From Actinoplanes sp. DH11 (GTDB lineage: Bacteria > Actinomycetota > Actinomycetes > Mycobacteriales > Micromonosporaceae): 64,000 bases of DNA. Below the pieces are notes generated by a model that saw only the letters and a program-made list of their open reading frames with translations, made no database searches and was not told the origin of the DNA. This document shows, piece after piece, positions 7,511 through 17,197 of the stretch. The stretch covers positions 113,763 to 177,762 of the forward strand of contig NZ_JAHWGU010000020.1 of NCBI RefSeq assembly GCF_020873875.1, given 5' to 3'. The position numbers and the translations under genes are program-made. Position 1 is the first letter of the stretch. Every line of letters begins with the position of its first letter.

Positions 7511-9156
7511 TGGCCGGCTGGATCTTCGTGCTGACACTCGTCGCCGCGCTGGTGGCGGTGCACCGGCCGGTCGGCGACCACATGTACCGGGTGGTCACCG
7601 GCACGCGGCACAGCGCCGCGGAACGCGGGATCTACCGGGCGGTCGGCGTGGACGCCGCGGCCGGGCAGAGCTGGGGCGTCTACGCCCGGTCGGTGCTGGC
7701 CTTCTCCGCCGTGTCGGTCCTCTTCCTCCACCTGCTGCTGCGGGTGCAGGACAAACTGTGGCTGGCGCTGGGCATGAGCCCGGTGGAGAGCCACATCGCC
7801 TGGAACACCGCTGTCAGTTTCGTGACCAACACCAACTGGCAGGCGTACTCCGGTGAGTCCACGATGGGCCACCTCGCGCAGATGGCCGGTCTCGCCGTGC
7901 AGAACTTCGTCTCGGCGGCGGTCGGGATCGCTGTCGCGGTGGCGCTGATCCGCGGCTTCGCGGCGCGCCGGGCGAGCACCCTCGGCAACTTCTGGGTCGA
8001 CCTGACCCGGATCGTCCTGCGCATCCTGCTGCCGGTCGCCGCGCTGGCCGCGCTGGTCCTGATGATCGGCGGCGTCGTGCAGAACCTGTCCGGCGGCACC
8101 GACGTGACCACGCTGACCGGCGGCGCGCAGCACATCACCGGCGGCCCGGTCGCCTCGCAGGAGGCGATCAAGCTGCTCGGCACCAACGGCGGGGGCTTCT
8201 ACAACGCCAACTCGGCCCACCCGTTCGAGAACCCGACGACGTGGACGAACTGGTTCCAGATGTTCCTGATCCTGCTGATCCCGTTCAGCCTGCCGCGGGT
8301 ATTCGGCCGGATGGTGGGCCAGAACCGGCAGGGTTACGCCATCGTCGCGGTGATGGCGATCCTGGCGCTCGGCAGCGTCGCGTTCACGGTCGCCTTCGAG
8401 ACCCACGGCGCGGGGACGGTTCCGCAGGCGGTGGGCGCGGCCATGGAGGGCAAGGAGACGCGGTACGGGGTGACGAACTCCGCGGTCTTCGCGGCGGTCA
8501 CCACGCTCACGTCCACCGGCGCGGTGAACTCGTTCCACGACTCCTACACCGCGCTCGGCGGCATGATGCCGCTCGTCAACATGATGCTCGGCGAGGTCGC
8601 GCCGGGCGGTGCCGGCTCCGGCCTCTACGGCCTGCTGATCCTCGCCGTGATCACGGTTTTCGTGGCCGGCCTGATGGTCGGCCGGACCCCGGAGTACCTG
8701 GGCAAGAAGATCGGCGCGCGGGAGATGAAGCTGGCGTCGCTCTACTTCCTGGTCACCCCAATCCTGGTCCTTGCCGGCACCGCTGCCGCGTTCGCCACCG
8801 GCAACAACGCGACGGCGCTCAACAGCGGGCCGCACGGCCTCTCCGAGGTGCTGTACGCCTTCACCAGCGCCGCCAACAACAACGGTTCCGCCTTCGCCGG
8901 CATCACGGTGAACACCCCGTGGTGGGACATCGCCCTGGGCCTGGCCATGCTGCTGGGCCGTTTCCTGCCACTGATCCTGGTTCTCGCGCTGGCCGGTTCG
9001 CTGGCCCGGCAGCAGCCGGTCCCCGCGTCGGAGGGCACGCTGCCGACACACCAGCCGCTGTTCGTCGGCATGGTCGCCGGCGTGACCGTGGTGCTGGTGG
9101 CACTCACGTTCCTCCCGGCCCTGGCCCTCGGCCCGCTCGCGGAGGGCCTGTCATGA
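7510..9156 (+). CDS. kdpA: KdpA, K+-translocating subunit of the Kdp ATPase
   Basis: A 548-residue integral membrane protein, normal for the family (E. coli about 557), with about ten transmembrane helices. The four selectivity-filter-like loops are visible: NTNWQAYSGE, GTNGGGFYNANSAHPFENP, STGAVNSFHDSY and AANNNGSAFAG. It forms the ion channel through which KdpFABC takes up K+ at high affinity, coupled to ATP hydrolysis by KdpB. The start is fixed by the TGATG overlap with kdpF. Its stop overlaps the most likely kdpB start (ATGA at 9153). Confidence 0.97.
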   Translation: MAGWIFVLTLVAALVAVHRPVGDHMYRVVTGTRHSAAERGIYRAVGVDAAAGQSWGVYARSVLAFSAVSVLFLHLLLRVQDKLWLALGMSPVESHIAWNTAVSFVTNTNWQAYSGESTMGHLAQMAGLAVQNFVSAAVGIAVAVALIRGFAARRASTLGNFWVDLTRIVLRILLPVAALAALVLMIGGVVQNLSGGTDVTTLTGGAQHITGGPVASQEAIKLLGTNGGGFYNANSAHPFENPTTWTNWFQMFLILLIPFSLPRVFGRMVGQNRQGYAIVAVMAILALGSVAFTVAFETHGAGTVPQAVGAAMEGKETRYGVTNSAVFAAVTTLTSTGAVNSFHDSYTALGGMMPLVNMMLGEVAPGGAGSGLYGLLILAVITVFVAGLMVGRTPEYLGKKIGAREMKLASLYFLVTPILVLAGTAAAFATGNNATALNSGPHGLSEVLYAFTSAANNNGSAFAGITVNTPWWDIALGLAMLLGRFLPLILVLALAGSLARQQPVPASEGTLPTHQPLFVGMVAGVTVVLVALTFLPALALGPLAEGLS

Positions 9157-11324
9157 GGCGCGGCAGCACTGTCGGCAACGCGAAGCGAGACGAGGAAGGC
9201 ACCGCGATGAACGTCGCGCTGGAAGAACTCATCGAGGTGGACCCGCGGTCGGCGGCCACGCCGGTCAAGGCCGGCCTGCTGGACCCGGCGCAGCTGTGGC
9301 GCTCGCTGCCGGACGCGGCCCGCAAGCTCGACCCGCGCGTCATGTGGCGCAACCCGGTCATGTTCATCGTCGAGGTCGGCGCGGTCTTCACCACCGTCCT
9401 GTCGATCGCCGGACCCAGCCTGTTCGCCTGGCTGATCACGGTGTGGCTCTGGCTCACCGTGCTCTTCGCGAACCTGGCCGAGGCGGTCGCCGAGGGACGC
9501 GGCAAGGCACAGGCCGCCGCGCTGCGAGCCGCCAAGCAGGACACCGTCGCGATCCTGGGTGACGGCCGGGAGATCTCGGCCACCGAGCTCAAGCAGGGCG
9601 ACGTGGTGATCGTCGAGGCCGGTCAGGTGATCCCCGGCGACGGCGACGTGATCGAGGGCATCGCCAGCGTCGACGAGTCGGCGATCACCGGTGAGTCGGC
9701 CCCGGTGATCCGGGAGTCCGGCGGCGACCGGTCGGCCGTCACCGGTGGCACGAAGGTGCTCAGCGACCGGATCGTCGTCCGGATCACCCAGCGCCCCGGC
9801 GACAGCTTCGTGGACCGGATGATCGCCCTGGTGGAGGGCGCGAACCGGCAGAAGACGCCGAACGAGATCGCCCTGAACATCCTGCTCGCGGCGCTCACCG
9901 TGATCTTCCTGCTCGCGGTGGTGACGCTCCAGCCGCTTGCGATCTTCTCGAAGGCGTACCAGGCGGCGGCGCCGGACACCGCGGCGATCGACGGGAACGG
10001 CGTCACCGGGATCGTGTTGGTCTCGCTGCTGGTCTGCCTGATCCCGACCACGATCGGCGCGCTGCTCTCGGCGATCGGCATCGCCGGCATGGACCGCCTG
10101 GTGCAGCGCAACGTGCTGGCGATGAGTGGCCGTGCGGTCGAGGCGGCCGGTGACGTGAACACGCTGCTGCTCGACAAGACCGGCACGATCACTCTGGGGA
10201 ACCGGCAGGCTGCTGAGTTCGTACCCGTCGAGGGGGTTGATCCGGAAGATCTCGCCGACGCCGCGCAACTCTCCAGCCTGGCCGACGAGACGCCGGAGGG
10301 GCGGTCCGTGGTGGCGCTGGCCAGGACGGCCTACGGCATCCGGGAGCGCGAGGCGGGGCTGACGGCCGGTGCGACGTTCGTACCGTTCACCGCGCAGACC
10401 CGGATGAGTGGCGTCGACCTCGACGGCACGGAGTCCGGTGCCGGTGCGGCGGGCGTGCGCCGGATCCGCAAGGGCGCGGCGGCCGCGGTGATCACGTGGG
10501 TGGGCACGTCGAGCGCCGAGGTGGACGCGATCGTCGACCGGATCAGCGCGGCGGGCGGTACCCCGCTGGTGGTGGCCGAGAACAACCGGGTGCTCGGCGT
10601 GATCCACCTGAAGGACGTGGTCAAGTCCGGGATGCGGGCCCGCTTCGACGAGATGCGCCGGATGGGCATCCGGACCGTGATGATCACCGGTGACAACCCG
10701 CGCACCGCGGCCGCGATCGCCGCCGAGGCGGGTGTCGACGACTTCCTCGCCGAGGCCACCCCGGAGGACAAGCTCGCCCTGATCCGCACGGAGCAGCAGG
10801 GTGGCCGGCTGGTCGCGATGACCGGTGACGGCACCAACGACGCACCGGCGCTGGCCCAGGCGGACGTCGGCGTCGCGATGAACACCGGCACGTCGGCCGC
10901 GAAGGAGGCCGGCAACATGGTCGACCTCGACTCGGACCCGACCAAGCTGATCGAGATCGTGGAGATCGGCAAGCAGTTGCTGATCACCCGGGGCGCGCTG
11001 ACGACGTTCTCGATCGCCAACGACATCGCGAAGTACTTCGCGATCATCCCGGCCATGTTCGCGGCGGTCCACCCGGGCCTGGACACCCTCAACGTCATGC
11101 GGCTGCACTCGCCGGGCTCGGCGATCCTGTCCGCCGTCATCTTCAACGCCCTGGTGATCGTCGTCCTGATCCCGCTGGCGCTGCGCGGGGTGCGCTACCG
11201 GCCGTCGTCGGCGAGCGCGCTGCTGCGCCGCAACCTTTGGATCTACGGCCTGGGCGGCGTGCTCGCGCCGTTCCTCGGCATCAAGCTCATCGACCTGCTC
11301 ATCCAGTTCATCCCGGGGATCTGA
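9153..11324 (+). CDS. kdpB: KdpB, P-type ATPase subunit of the Kdp K+ pump
   Basis: A P1A-type ATPase, 723 residues from this start. The phosphorylated aspartate is Asp341 in LLLDKTGTITL. The actuator motif is ITGESAPV, whose Ser is the inhibitory phosphorylation site in E. coli. Hinge motifs MITGDNPRTA and MTGDGTNDAPAL are present. Two starts are possible. ATG 9153 overlaps the kdpA stop and has GGAGGG six bases upstream. ATG 9207 has GAGGAAGG and gives 705 residues, closer to other KdpB proteins. I favour 9153 for the coupling, without certainty. Confidence 0.96.
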   Translation: MRRGSTVGNAKRDEEGTAMNVALEELIEVDPRSAATPVKAGLLDPAQLWRSLPDAARKLDPRVMWRNPVMFIVEVGAVFTTVLSIAGPSLFAWLITVWLWLTVLFANLAEAVAEGRGKAQAAALRAAKQDTVAILGDGREISATELKQGDVVIVEAGQVIPGDGDVIEGIASVDESAITGESAPVIRESGGDRSAVTGGTKVLSDRIVVRITQRPGDSFVDRMIALVEGANRQKTPNEIALNILLAALTVIFLLAVVTLQPLAIFSKAYQAAAPDTAAIDGNGVTGIVLVSLLVCLIPTTIGALLSAIGIAGMDRLVQRNVLAMSGRAVEAAGDVNTLLLDKTGTITLGNRQAAEFVPVEGVDPEDLADAAQLSSLADETPEGRSVVALARTAYGIREREAGLTAGATFVPFTAQTRMSGVDLDGTESGAGAAGVRRIRKGAAAAVITWVGTSSAEVDAIVDRISAAGGTPLVVAENNRVLGVIHLKDVVKSGMRARFDEMRRMGIRTVMITGDNPRTAAAIAAEAGVDDFLAEATPEDKLALIRTEQQGGRLVAMTGDGTNDAPALAQADVGVAMNTGTSAAKEAGNMVDLDSDPTKLIEIVEIGKQLLITRGALTTFSIANDIAKYFAIIPAMFAAVHPGLDTLNVMRLHSPGSAILSAVIFNALVIVVLIPLALRGVRYRPSSASALLRRNLWIYGLGGVLAPFLGIKLIDLLIQFIPGI

Positions 11325-11330
11325 TCCGTC

Positions 11331-12173
11331 ATGCGACTGCCTTCCTGGCTCAGCCAGCACCTCGCGGCGCTGCGTGCGCTGCTGCTGTTCACCGTCCTGC
11401 TCGGTCTCGCGTACCCGCTGCTCTTCGTGGGCGCCGGGAAGATCCCCGGAATGTCCGACCGGGCGGCCGGGTCGCTCGTGTCGTCCGGCAGCCTCCTCAT
11501 CGGCCAGTCCTTCACCGACGCGGCCGGCAACCCGGTGCCGGAGTACTTCCAGAGCCGGCCGTCGGCCGGCGGGTACGACCCGGACGCGACCGGGGCCAGC
11601 AACCTCGGCCCGGAGAGCGTCGTCGACGTCCTGGCGGACGACCCGGACGACGCGTCGCCCAGCCTGCTCACCCAGGTCTGCGCGCGCAGCCGGGCGATCG
11701 GCGAGCTGGAGGGGGTCGACGGCGGCCGGCCCTACTGCACCGCCGACGGCGTGGGCGCGGTCCTGGCGGTCTTCCGCCGCGACGGGTTCACCGGCCCGGT
11801 CACCCGGGTGGTCTCGGTGAACCAGACCGGGACCCCGTTCCTCGCGCGGTATGAGGGCGTCACCGTCGAGGCGGCCCGGGTGGGCGAGGACTACCGGGCC
11901 CTCGGCGGCGTGATCACGCCGATCCGGGGCGGCGCACCGGCCGAACCGGCGGTGCCGGCGGACGCGGTGACGGCGAGCGGCAGCGGGCTGGACCCGCACA
12001 TCAGCCCGGCGTACGCCGCGTTGCAGGCGCCGCGGGTGGCCCGGGAACGCGGGATCGACCTCGGCCGGGTGCGTGAGCTGATCGCGGCGCACACCGACGG
12101 CCGGGCACTGGGCTTCCTCGGTCAGCCGGCGGTGAACGTGCTCGAGCTGAACCTGGCGCTGGACGGCCGGTAG
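11331..12173 (+). CDS. kdpC: KdpC, assembly/catalytic chaperone subunit of the Kdp pump
   Basis: A 280-residue protein with one N-terminal transmembrane helix (LRALLLFTVLLGLAYPLLFV) and an extracytoplasmic domain containing the family motifs YFQSRPSAGGYDPDATGASNLGP and, at the C-terminus, DPHISPAYAALQAPRVA and FLGQPAVNVLELNLAL. E. coli KdpC is about 190 residues. The extra length is an insertion (about residues 80-190), which from memory is common in actinobacterial KdpC. It stabilises the ATP-bound pump. The gene begins six bases after kdpB; no strong ribosome site is visible, so coupling is likely. Confidence 0.93.
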   Translation: MRLPSWLSQHLAALRALLLFTVLLGLAYPLLFVGAGKIPGMSDRAAGSLVSSGSLLIGQSFTDAAGNPVPEYFQSRPSAGGYDPDATGASNLGPESVVDVLADDPDDASPSLLTQVCARSRAIGELEGVDGGRPYCTADGVGAVLAVFRRDGFTGPVTRVVSVNQTGTPFLARYEGVTVEAARVGEDYRALGGVITPIRGGAPAEPAVPADAVTASGSGLDPHISPAYAALQAPRVARERGIDLGRVRELIAAHTDGRALGFLGQPAVNVLELNLALDGR

Positions 12174-12201
12174 GGCCGGTGGGCGCGGGGGAGGGGTGAC
12201 C

Positions 12202-14694
12202 ATGGCGCGCGGTGAGTTGCGGATCTATCTGGGTGCGGCGCCGGGGGTCGGCAAGACGTACGCGATGCTCGAGGAGGCGCACCGGCGGGCCGGCCGCGGC
12301 ACCGACGTGGTGGTCGCGCTCGTCGAGACGCACGGCCGGGAACACACCGCCGCCATGATCGGTGACCTGGAGGTGCTGCCACGCCGGCAGGTCACCTACC
12401 GCGGTGCCGTGTTCGCCGAGATGGACCTGGACGCGGTGCTGGCCCGCAGGCCCGGCCTCGCGGTGGTCGACGAGCTGGCGCACAGCAACGTCCCGGGCAG
12501 CCGCAACGCGAAGCGGTGGCAGGACGTGCGGGAGTTGCTGGACGCCGGGATCAGTGTGCTGAGCACGGTGAACGTGCAGCACCTGGAGTCGCTGAACGAC
12601 GTGGTCGCCCGGATCACCGGGGTGCCGCAACGGGAGACCGTGCCGGACGCGGTGGTGCGGGCGGCCGGGCAGGTCGAGCTGGTCGACATGACGCCGGAGG
12701 CGTTGCGGCGGCGGATGGCACACGGCAACGTCTACCGGCCGGAGAAGGTGGACGCGGCCCTCGGCAACTATTTCCGGACCGGGAACCTGACCGCCCTGCG
12801 GGAGCTGGCCCTGCTCTGGCTGGCCGACCAGGTGGAGCAGCAACTCGGCAGGTACCGCGCCGACCACGACATCGACGCCACCTGGGAGACCCGGGAACGC
12901 GTGGTGGTCGCCCTGACCGGTGGCCCGGAGGGCGACACGCTTGTCCGGCGGGCCGCTCGGATCGCCGCCCGGACCAAGGGTGCCGACCTGCTGGCCGTGC
13001 ACGTGACCCGCAACGACGGCCTGGCCGGCGCCGACCCGGCCGCCCTGGCCCGGCAACGGGTGCTGGCGGAGAGCCTCGGTGGCACCTATCACCAGGTGGC
13101 GGGCGCCGACGTCCCGCAGGCGCTGCTGGAGTTCGCCCGTGGCGTCAACGCCACCCAGATCGTGCTCGGCGCGTCCAGCCGGGGCCGGTTCGCCCAGGTC
13201 TTCGCGGCCGGCGTGGGTGTCACCACGATCGCCGGGTCGGGCTCGATCGACGTGCACCTGGTCACCCACGAGCTGGCCGGCCGCGGCCGCCGCCGCGGGC
13301 CCCTGCCGGCGGCGCTCTCCCGCAGCCGGCAGATCGCCGGCTTCCTGATCGCGCTGCTCGGCCTGCCGCTGCTCACGGTGGCGCTGGCGGCCGGCCCGCC
13401 GCTGCCGCTGATCGACGACATCCTGCTGTTCCTGGTGGCGGTGGTCGGTGTCGCGCTGGTCGGCGGGTTGTGGCCGGCGCTGCTCGCCGCGGTCGGCGGC
13501 TCGCTGCTGCTGAACTGGTTCTTCACCGCGCCGGTCGGCCGGTTCACCATCGCCGAGGGACAGAACCTACTCGCGCTGGCGATCTTCGTGCTGGTGGCGG
13601 TCGCGGTCAGCTGGGTGGTCGACACCGCGGCCCGCCGGACCCGGCAGGCCGCGCAGGCGTCGGCCGAGGCGCAGACCCTGGCGACGGTGGCCGGTGGGGT
13701 GCTGCGCGGTGAACGGCCGCTGACGGCGCTGCTCGACCGGCTCCGCGAGACGTTCGCCCTCGACTCGGTGACGCTGCTGGACGCCGAGGGGGTCGTCGCG
13801 TCGGTGGGTGACCCCGTCTGCGCCGGGCCGGCCGACGCCGACGTCGAGATCAACGCCGACGGGGATCTGCGGGTGCTGCTGCGCGGGCGGATCCTGGCCG
13901 CGTCCGACCGGCGGGTGGTGGAGGCGTTCGCGGCGCAGGCGGCGGTGGCGTTGCGTCAGGAGCGGCTGGCGGCCGAAGCGGCGGCGGCCCGGCCCCTCGC
14001 GGAGGCGGACCGGTTGCGCACGGCGTTGCTGGCGGCGGTGAGTCATGACCTGCGGACGCCGCTGGCCTCGGCGAAGGCGGCGGTGGCCGGGCTGCGCAGT
14101 GCTGAGGTGCGTTTCGACGAGGCGGACCGGGCGGAGTTGCTGGCCACCGCGGACGAGTCGCTGGACCGTCTCGGCGGTCTGGTGGCGAACCTGCTCGACA
14201 TGAGCCGTCTGCAGACGGGGGCGCTGGGTGTGTCGTCGATCGAGGTGGGTGCTGAGGAGGTCGTACCCAAGGCTCTGGAAGAACTCGGCCCGCCGGGGCG
14301 GAGCGTGGCCGTGCGCGTGCCGGAGGACCTGCCGATGCTGCGCGCCGATCCGGGTCTGCTGGAACGGGTGCTGGTGAACGTGATCGGCAACGCGTTGCGG
14401 TACAGCCCGCCGGACCGGCCGCCGATGGTGACCGGCAGCGCGCTCGGTGACACGGTGCAGCTGCGGGTGATCGACCATGGACCGGGAATCGCGGTGGATC
14501 GCTGGGACGAGGTGTTCCTGCCGTTCCAGCGGCTCGGTGACCGGGACAACCACACCGGTGTCGGACTGGGCCTGGCGCTGTCCCGCGGGCTGACCGAGGC
14601 GATGGGCGGCACGCTGACGCCGGAGGAGACCCCGGGCGGCGGCCTCACCATGATCCTTGCGATGCCCGTCGCATTCCTCGGGCGGAGGGAATGA
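12202..14694 (+). CDS. kdpD: KdpD sensor histidine kinase, first of two tandem copies
   Basis: An 830-residue turgor/K+ sensor kinase. The order is an N-terminal KdpD domain with Walker A (GAAPGVGKTYAML), a universal-stress-like domain (about 240-370), a four-helix membrane block (about 385-490), a GAF-like linker, HisKA with His615 (VSHDLRTPLASAKAAV) and HATPase_c (NVIGNALRYSPP, DHGPGI, GVGLGLAL). It phosphorylates KdpE to induce the pump genes. ATG 12202 follows GGGGGAGGGG at normal spacing and lies 28 bases after kdpC. It is nearly identical to the next gene over long blocks but differs sharply in others. Confidence 0.95.
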   Translation: MARGELRIYLGAAPGVGKTYAMLEEAHRRAGRGTDVVVALVETHGREHTAAMIGDLEVLPRRQVTYRGAVFAEMDLDAVLARRPGLAVVDELAHSNVPGSRNAKRWQDVRELLDAGISVLSTVNVQHLESLNDVVARITGVPQRETVPDAVVRAAGQVELVDMTPEALRRRMAHGNVYRPEKVDAALGNYFRTGNLTALRELALLWLADQVEQQLGRYRADHDIDATWETRERVVVALTGGPEGDTLVRRAARIAARTKGADLLAVHVTRNDGLAGADPAALARQRVLAESLGGTYHQVAGADVPQALLEFARGVNATQIVLGASSRGRFAQVFAAGVGVTTIAGSGSIDVHLVTHELAGRGRRRGPLPAALSRSRQIAGFLIALLGLPLLTVALAAGPPLPLIDDILLFLVAVVGVALVGGLWPALLAAVGGSLLLNWFFTAPVGRFTIAEGQNLLALAIFVLVAVAVSWVVDTAARRTRQAAQASAEAQTLATVAGGVLRGERPLTALLDRLRETFALDSVTLLDAEGVVASVGDPVCAGPADADVEINADGDLRVLLRGRILAASDRRVVEAFAAQAAVALRQERLAAEAAAARPLAEADRLRTALLAAVSHDLRTPLASAKAAVAGLRSAEVRFDEADRAELLATADESLDRLGGLVANLLDMSRLQTGALGVSSIEVGAEEVVPKALEELGPPGRSVAVRVPEDLPMLRADPGLLERVLVNVIGNALRYSPPDRPPMVTGSALGDTVQLRVIDHGPGIAVDRWDEVFLPFQRLGDRDNHTGVGLGLALSRGLTEAMGGTLTPEETPGGGLTMILAMPVAFLGRRE

Positions 14695-14712
14695 TCCGGC
14701 ACCGTCCCCGCG

Positions 14713-14718
14713 TAGGTT
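14713..14718 (+). promoter_or_regulatory. -10 box (TAGGTT) inside the kdp operon, before the second kdpD
   Basis: TAGGTT (TANNNT) is followed by seven bases and the ATG of the second kdpD at 14726, with no ribosome site in between. The second kdpD and kdpE may therefore be transcribed as a leaderless message independent of the pump genes. Confidence 0.5.
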
Positions 14719-14725
14719 CGGTGTC

Positions 14726-17197
14726 ATGGCGCGCGGCGAACTGCGGATCTACCTGGGTGCGGCGCCGGGGGTCGGCAAGACGTACGCGATGCTCGAGGAG
14801 GCGCACCGGCGGGCCGGCCGCGGCACCGACGTGGTGATCGGGCTCGTCGAGACGCACGGCCGGGAACACACCACCGCCATGATCGGCGACCTGGAGACGG
14901 TGCCGCGCCGCAGCCGTACCCGTCGTGGCGTGGCCGTCAGCGAGATGGACCTGGACGCCGTGCTCGCGCGCAAGCCGCAGGTCGCCGTCGTGGACGAGCT
15001 GGCGCACACCAACGCCCCGGGCAGCCGCAACGCGCACCGCTGGCAGGACGTGCGGGAGTTGCTGGACGCCGGGATCAGCGTGCTGAGCACGGTGAACGTG
15101 CAGCACCTGGAGTCGCTGAACGACGTGGTCGCCCGGATCACCGGGGTACGGCAGCAGGAGACCGTGCCGGACGCGGTGGTGCGGTCGGCGGAGCAGGTCG
15201 AGCTGGTCGACATGACGCCGGAGGCGTTGCGGCGGCGGCTGGCGCACGGCAACGTCCACCCGCCGGAGAAGGTCGACGCCGCGCTGAGCAACTGGTTCCG
15301 CGCCGGGAACCTGACCGCGCTGCGGGAGCTGGCCCTGCTGTGGCTCGCCGACCAGGTGGACGATCAGCTCGGCAGGTACCGCGCCGACCACGACATCGAC
15401 GCCACCTGGGAGACCCGGGAACGCGTCGTGGTGGCGATCACCGGCGGCCCGGAGGGGGAGACCCTGATCCGGCGGGCCGCCCGGATCGCCGCCCGCACCA
15501 AGGGCGCCGACCTGCTGGCCGTGCACGTGACCCGCAACGACGGCCTGGCCGGCGCGGACGCCGCGGTGCTGGCCCGGCACCGGCTGCTCACCGAGAGCCT
15601 CGGCGGCACCTATCACCAGGTCGCCGGTCCGGACGTGCCGAGGGCGCTGCTGGAGTTCGCCCGCGGCGTCAACGCCACCCAGATCGTGCTCGGCGTCTCC
15701 AGCCGGCACCGGTTCGCCGCGCTGCTCTCCGCCGGGGTCGGCGTCACCACGGCGATGCTGTCCGGCTCGATCGACGTGCACCTGGTGACCCACGAACACG
15801 CCAGGACCGGCCGGCGGGCGCCGATGCCGCCCGCCCTGTCCCGCCGGCGCCGGATCGCCGGGTTCGGCGCCGTCCTGACCGGACTGCCGCTGCTCACCGG
15901 CCTGCTGCTGGCGCTGCCCGACCCGTCACTCGTCACCGACATCCTGCTGTTCCTGGTGGCGGTGGTCGGTGTCGCGCTGGTCGGCGGGTGGTGGCCGGCG
16001 CTGCTCGCGGCGCTCGGCGGCTCGCTGTTGCTGAACTGGTTCTTCACCCCGCCGTACGGGCGGTTCCTGGTCGCGCAGACGCAGAACCTCCTGGCGCTGG
16101 CGATCTTCGTGCTGGTGGCGGTCGCGGTCAGCTGGGTGGTCGACACCGCGGCCCGCCGGACGCGGCAGGCCGCGCAGGCGTCGGCCGAGGCGCAGACGCT
16201 GGCGACGGTGGCCGGTGGGGTGCTGCGCGGTGAACGGCCGCTGACGGCGCTGCTCGACCGGCTCCGCGAGACGTTCGCCCTGGAGTCGGTGGCGCTGCGC
16301 GAGGGCGGCACGACGGTGGCCGAGGTGGGCCGGCCCGGCCTGCTGCCGGACGCCGCGACCGACACCGTGACGGCCGGCGACGACCTGGTCCTGTTGCTCG
16401 GCGGGCGGATCCTGGCCGCGTCCGACCGGCGGGTGGTGGAGGCCTTCGCGGCGCAGGCGGCGGTGGCGTTGCGTCAGGAGCGGCTGGCCGCCGAAGCGGC
16501 CACGGCCCGGCCCCTCGCGGAGGCCAACCGGTTGCGCACGGCGTTGCTGGCGGCGGTGAGTCATGACCTGCGGACGCCGCTGGCCTCGGCGAAGGCGGCG
16601 GTGGCCGGGCTGCGCAGTGCCGAGGTGCGTTTCGACGAGGCGGACCGGGCGGAGTTGCTGGCCACCGCCGACGAGTCGCTGGACCGTCTCGGCGGTCTGG
16701 TGGCGAACCTGCTCGACATGAGCCGCCTGCAGGCCGGTGCGCTGGGCGTCACCGCTGCCGAGCTGGGCGCCGAGGACGTCGTACCCAAGGCTCTGGAAGA
16801 ACTCGGCCCGCCGGGCCGGAGCGTGGCCGTGCGCGTGCCGGAGGACCTGCCGATGCTGCGCGCCGATCCGGGTCTGCTGGAACGGGTGCTGGTGAACGTG
16901 ATCGGCAACGCGTTGCGGTACAGCCCGCCGGACCGGCCGCCGATGGTCACCGGCAGCAGCCACGGCGACGTGGTCGAGCTGCGGGTGATCGACCATGGAC
17001 CGGGGATCCCGGTGGCACGGTGGGACGAGGTGTTCCTGCCGTTCCAGCGCCTCGGTGACCGCGACAACCACACCGGTGTCGGCCTCGGCCTGGCGCTGTC
17101 CCGCGGGCTGACCGAGGCGATGGGCGGCACACTCACCCCCGACGAGACCCCCGGAGGCGGCCTCACCATGATCATTTCCCTGCCGGCCCGGCGATGA
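14726..17197 (+). CDS. kdpD: KdpD sensor histidine kinase, second tandem copy
   Basis: An 823-residue paralogue of the preceding gene with the same domain order and all catalytic boxes (Walker A GAAPGVGKTYAML, His613 in VSHDLRTPL, N box NVIGNALRYSPP, G2 GVGLGLAL). Differences from copy one cluster at the end of the stress-like domain (VSSRHRFAALLSAGVGV against ASSRGRFAQVFAAGVGV), the first membrane helices and the GAF-like linker (around residues 535-580). These are the regions expected to sense signal, so the two kinases may read different cues into one KdpE. Its TGA overlaps the kdpE ATG (ATGA), implying coupled translation. Confidence 0.95.
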   Translation: MARGELRIYLGAAPGVGKTYAMLEEAHRRAGRGTDVVIGLVETHGREHTTAMIGDLETVPRRSRTRRGVAVSEMDLDAVLARKPQVAVVDELAHTNAPGSRNAHRWQDVRELLDAGISVLSTVNVQHLESLNDVVARITGVRQQETVPDAVVRSAEQVELVDMTPEALRRRLAHGNVHPPEKVDAALSNWFRAGNLTALRELALLWLADQVDDQLGRYRADHDIDATWETRERVVVAITGGPEGETLIRRAARIAARTKGADLLAVHVTRNDGLAGADAAVLARHRLLTESLGGTYHQVAGPDVPRALLEFARGVNATQIVLGVSSRHRFAALLSAGVGVTTAMLSGSIDVHLVTHEHARTGRRAPMPPALSRRRRIAGFGAVLTGLPLLTGLLLALPDPSLVTDILLFLVAVVGVALVGGWWPALLAALGGSLLLNWFFTPPYGRFLVAQTQNLLALAIFVLVAVAVSWVVDTAARRTRQAAQASAEAQTLATVAGGVLRGERPLTALLDRLRETFALESVALREGGTTVAEVGRPGLLPDAATDTVTAGDDLVLLLGGRILAASDRRVVEAFAAQAAVALRQERLAAEAATARPLAEANRLRTALLAAVSHDLRTPLASAKAAVAGLRSAEVRFDEADRAELLATADESLDRLGGLVANLLDMSRLQAGALGVTAAELGAEDVVPKALEELGPPGRSVAVRVPEDLPMLRADPGLLERVLVNVIGNALRYSPPDRPPMVTGSSHGDVVELRVIDHGPGIPVARWDEVFLPFQRLGDRDNHTGVGLGLALSRGLTEAMGGTLTPDETPGGGLTMIISLPARR

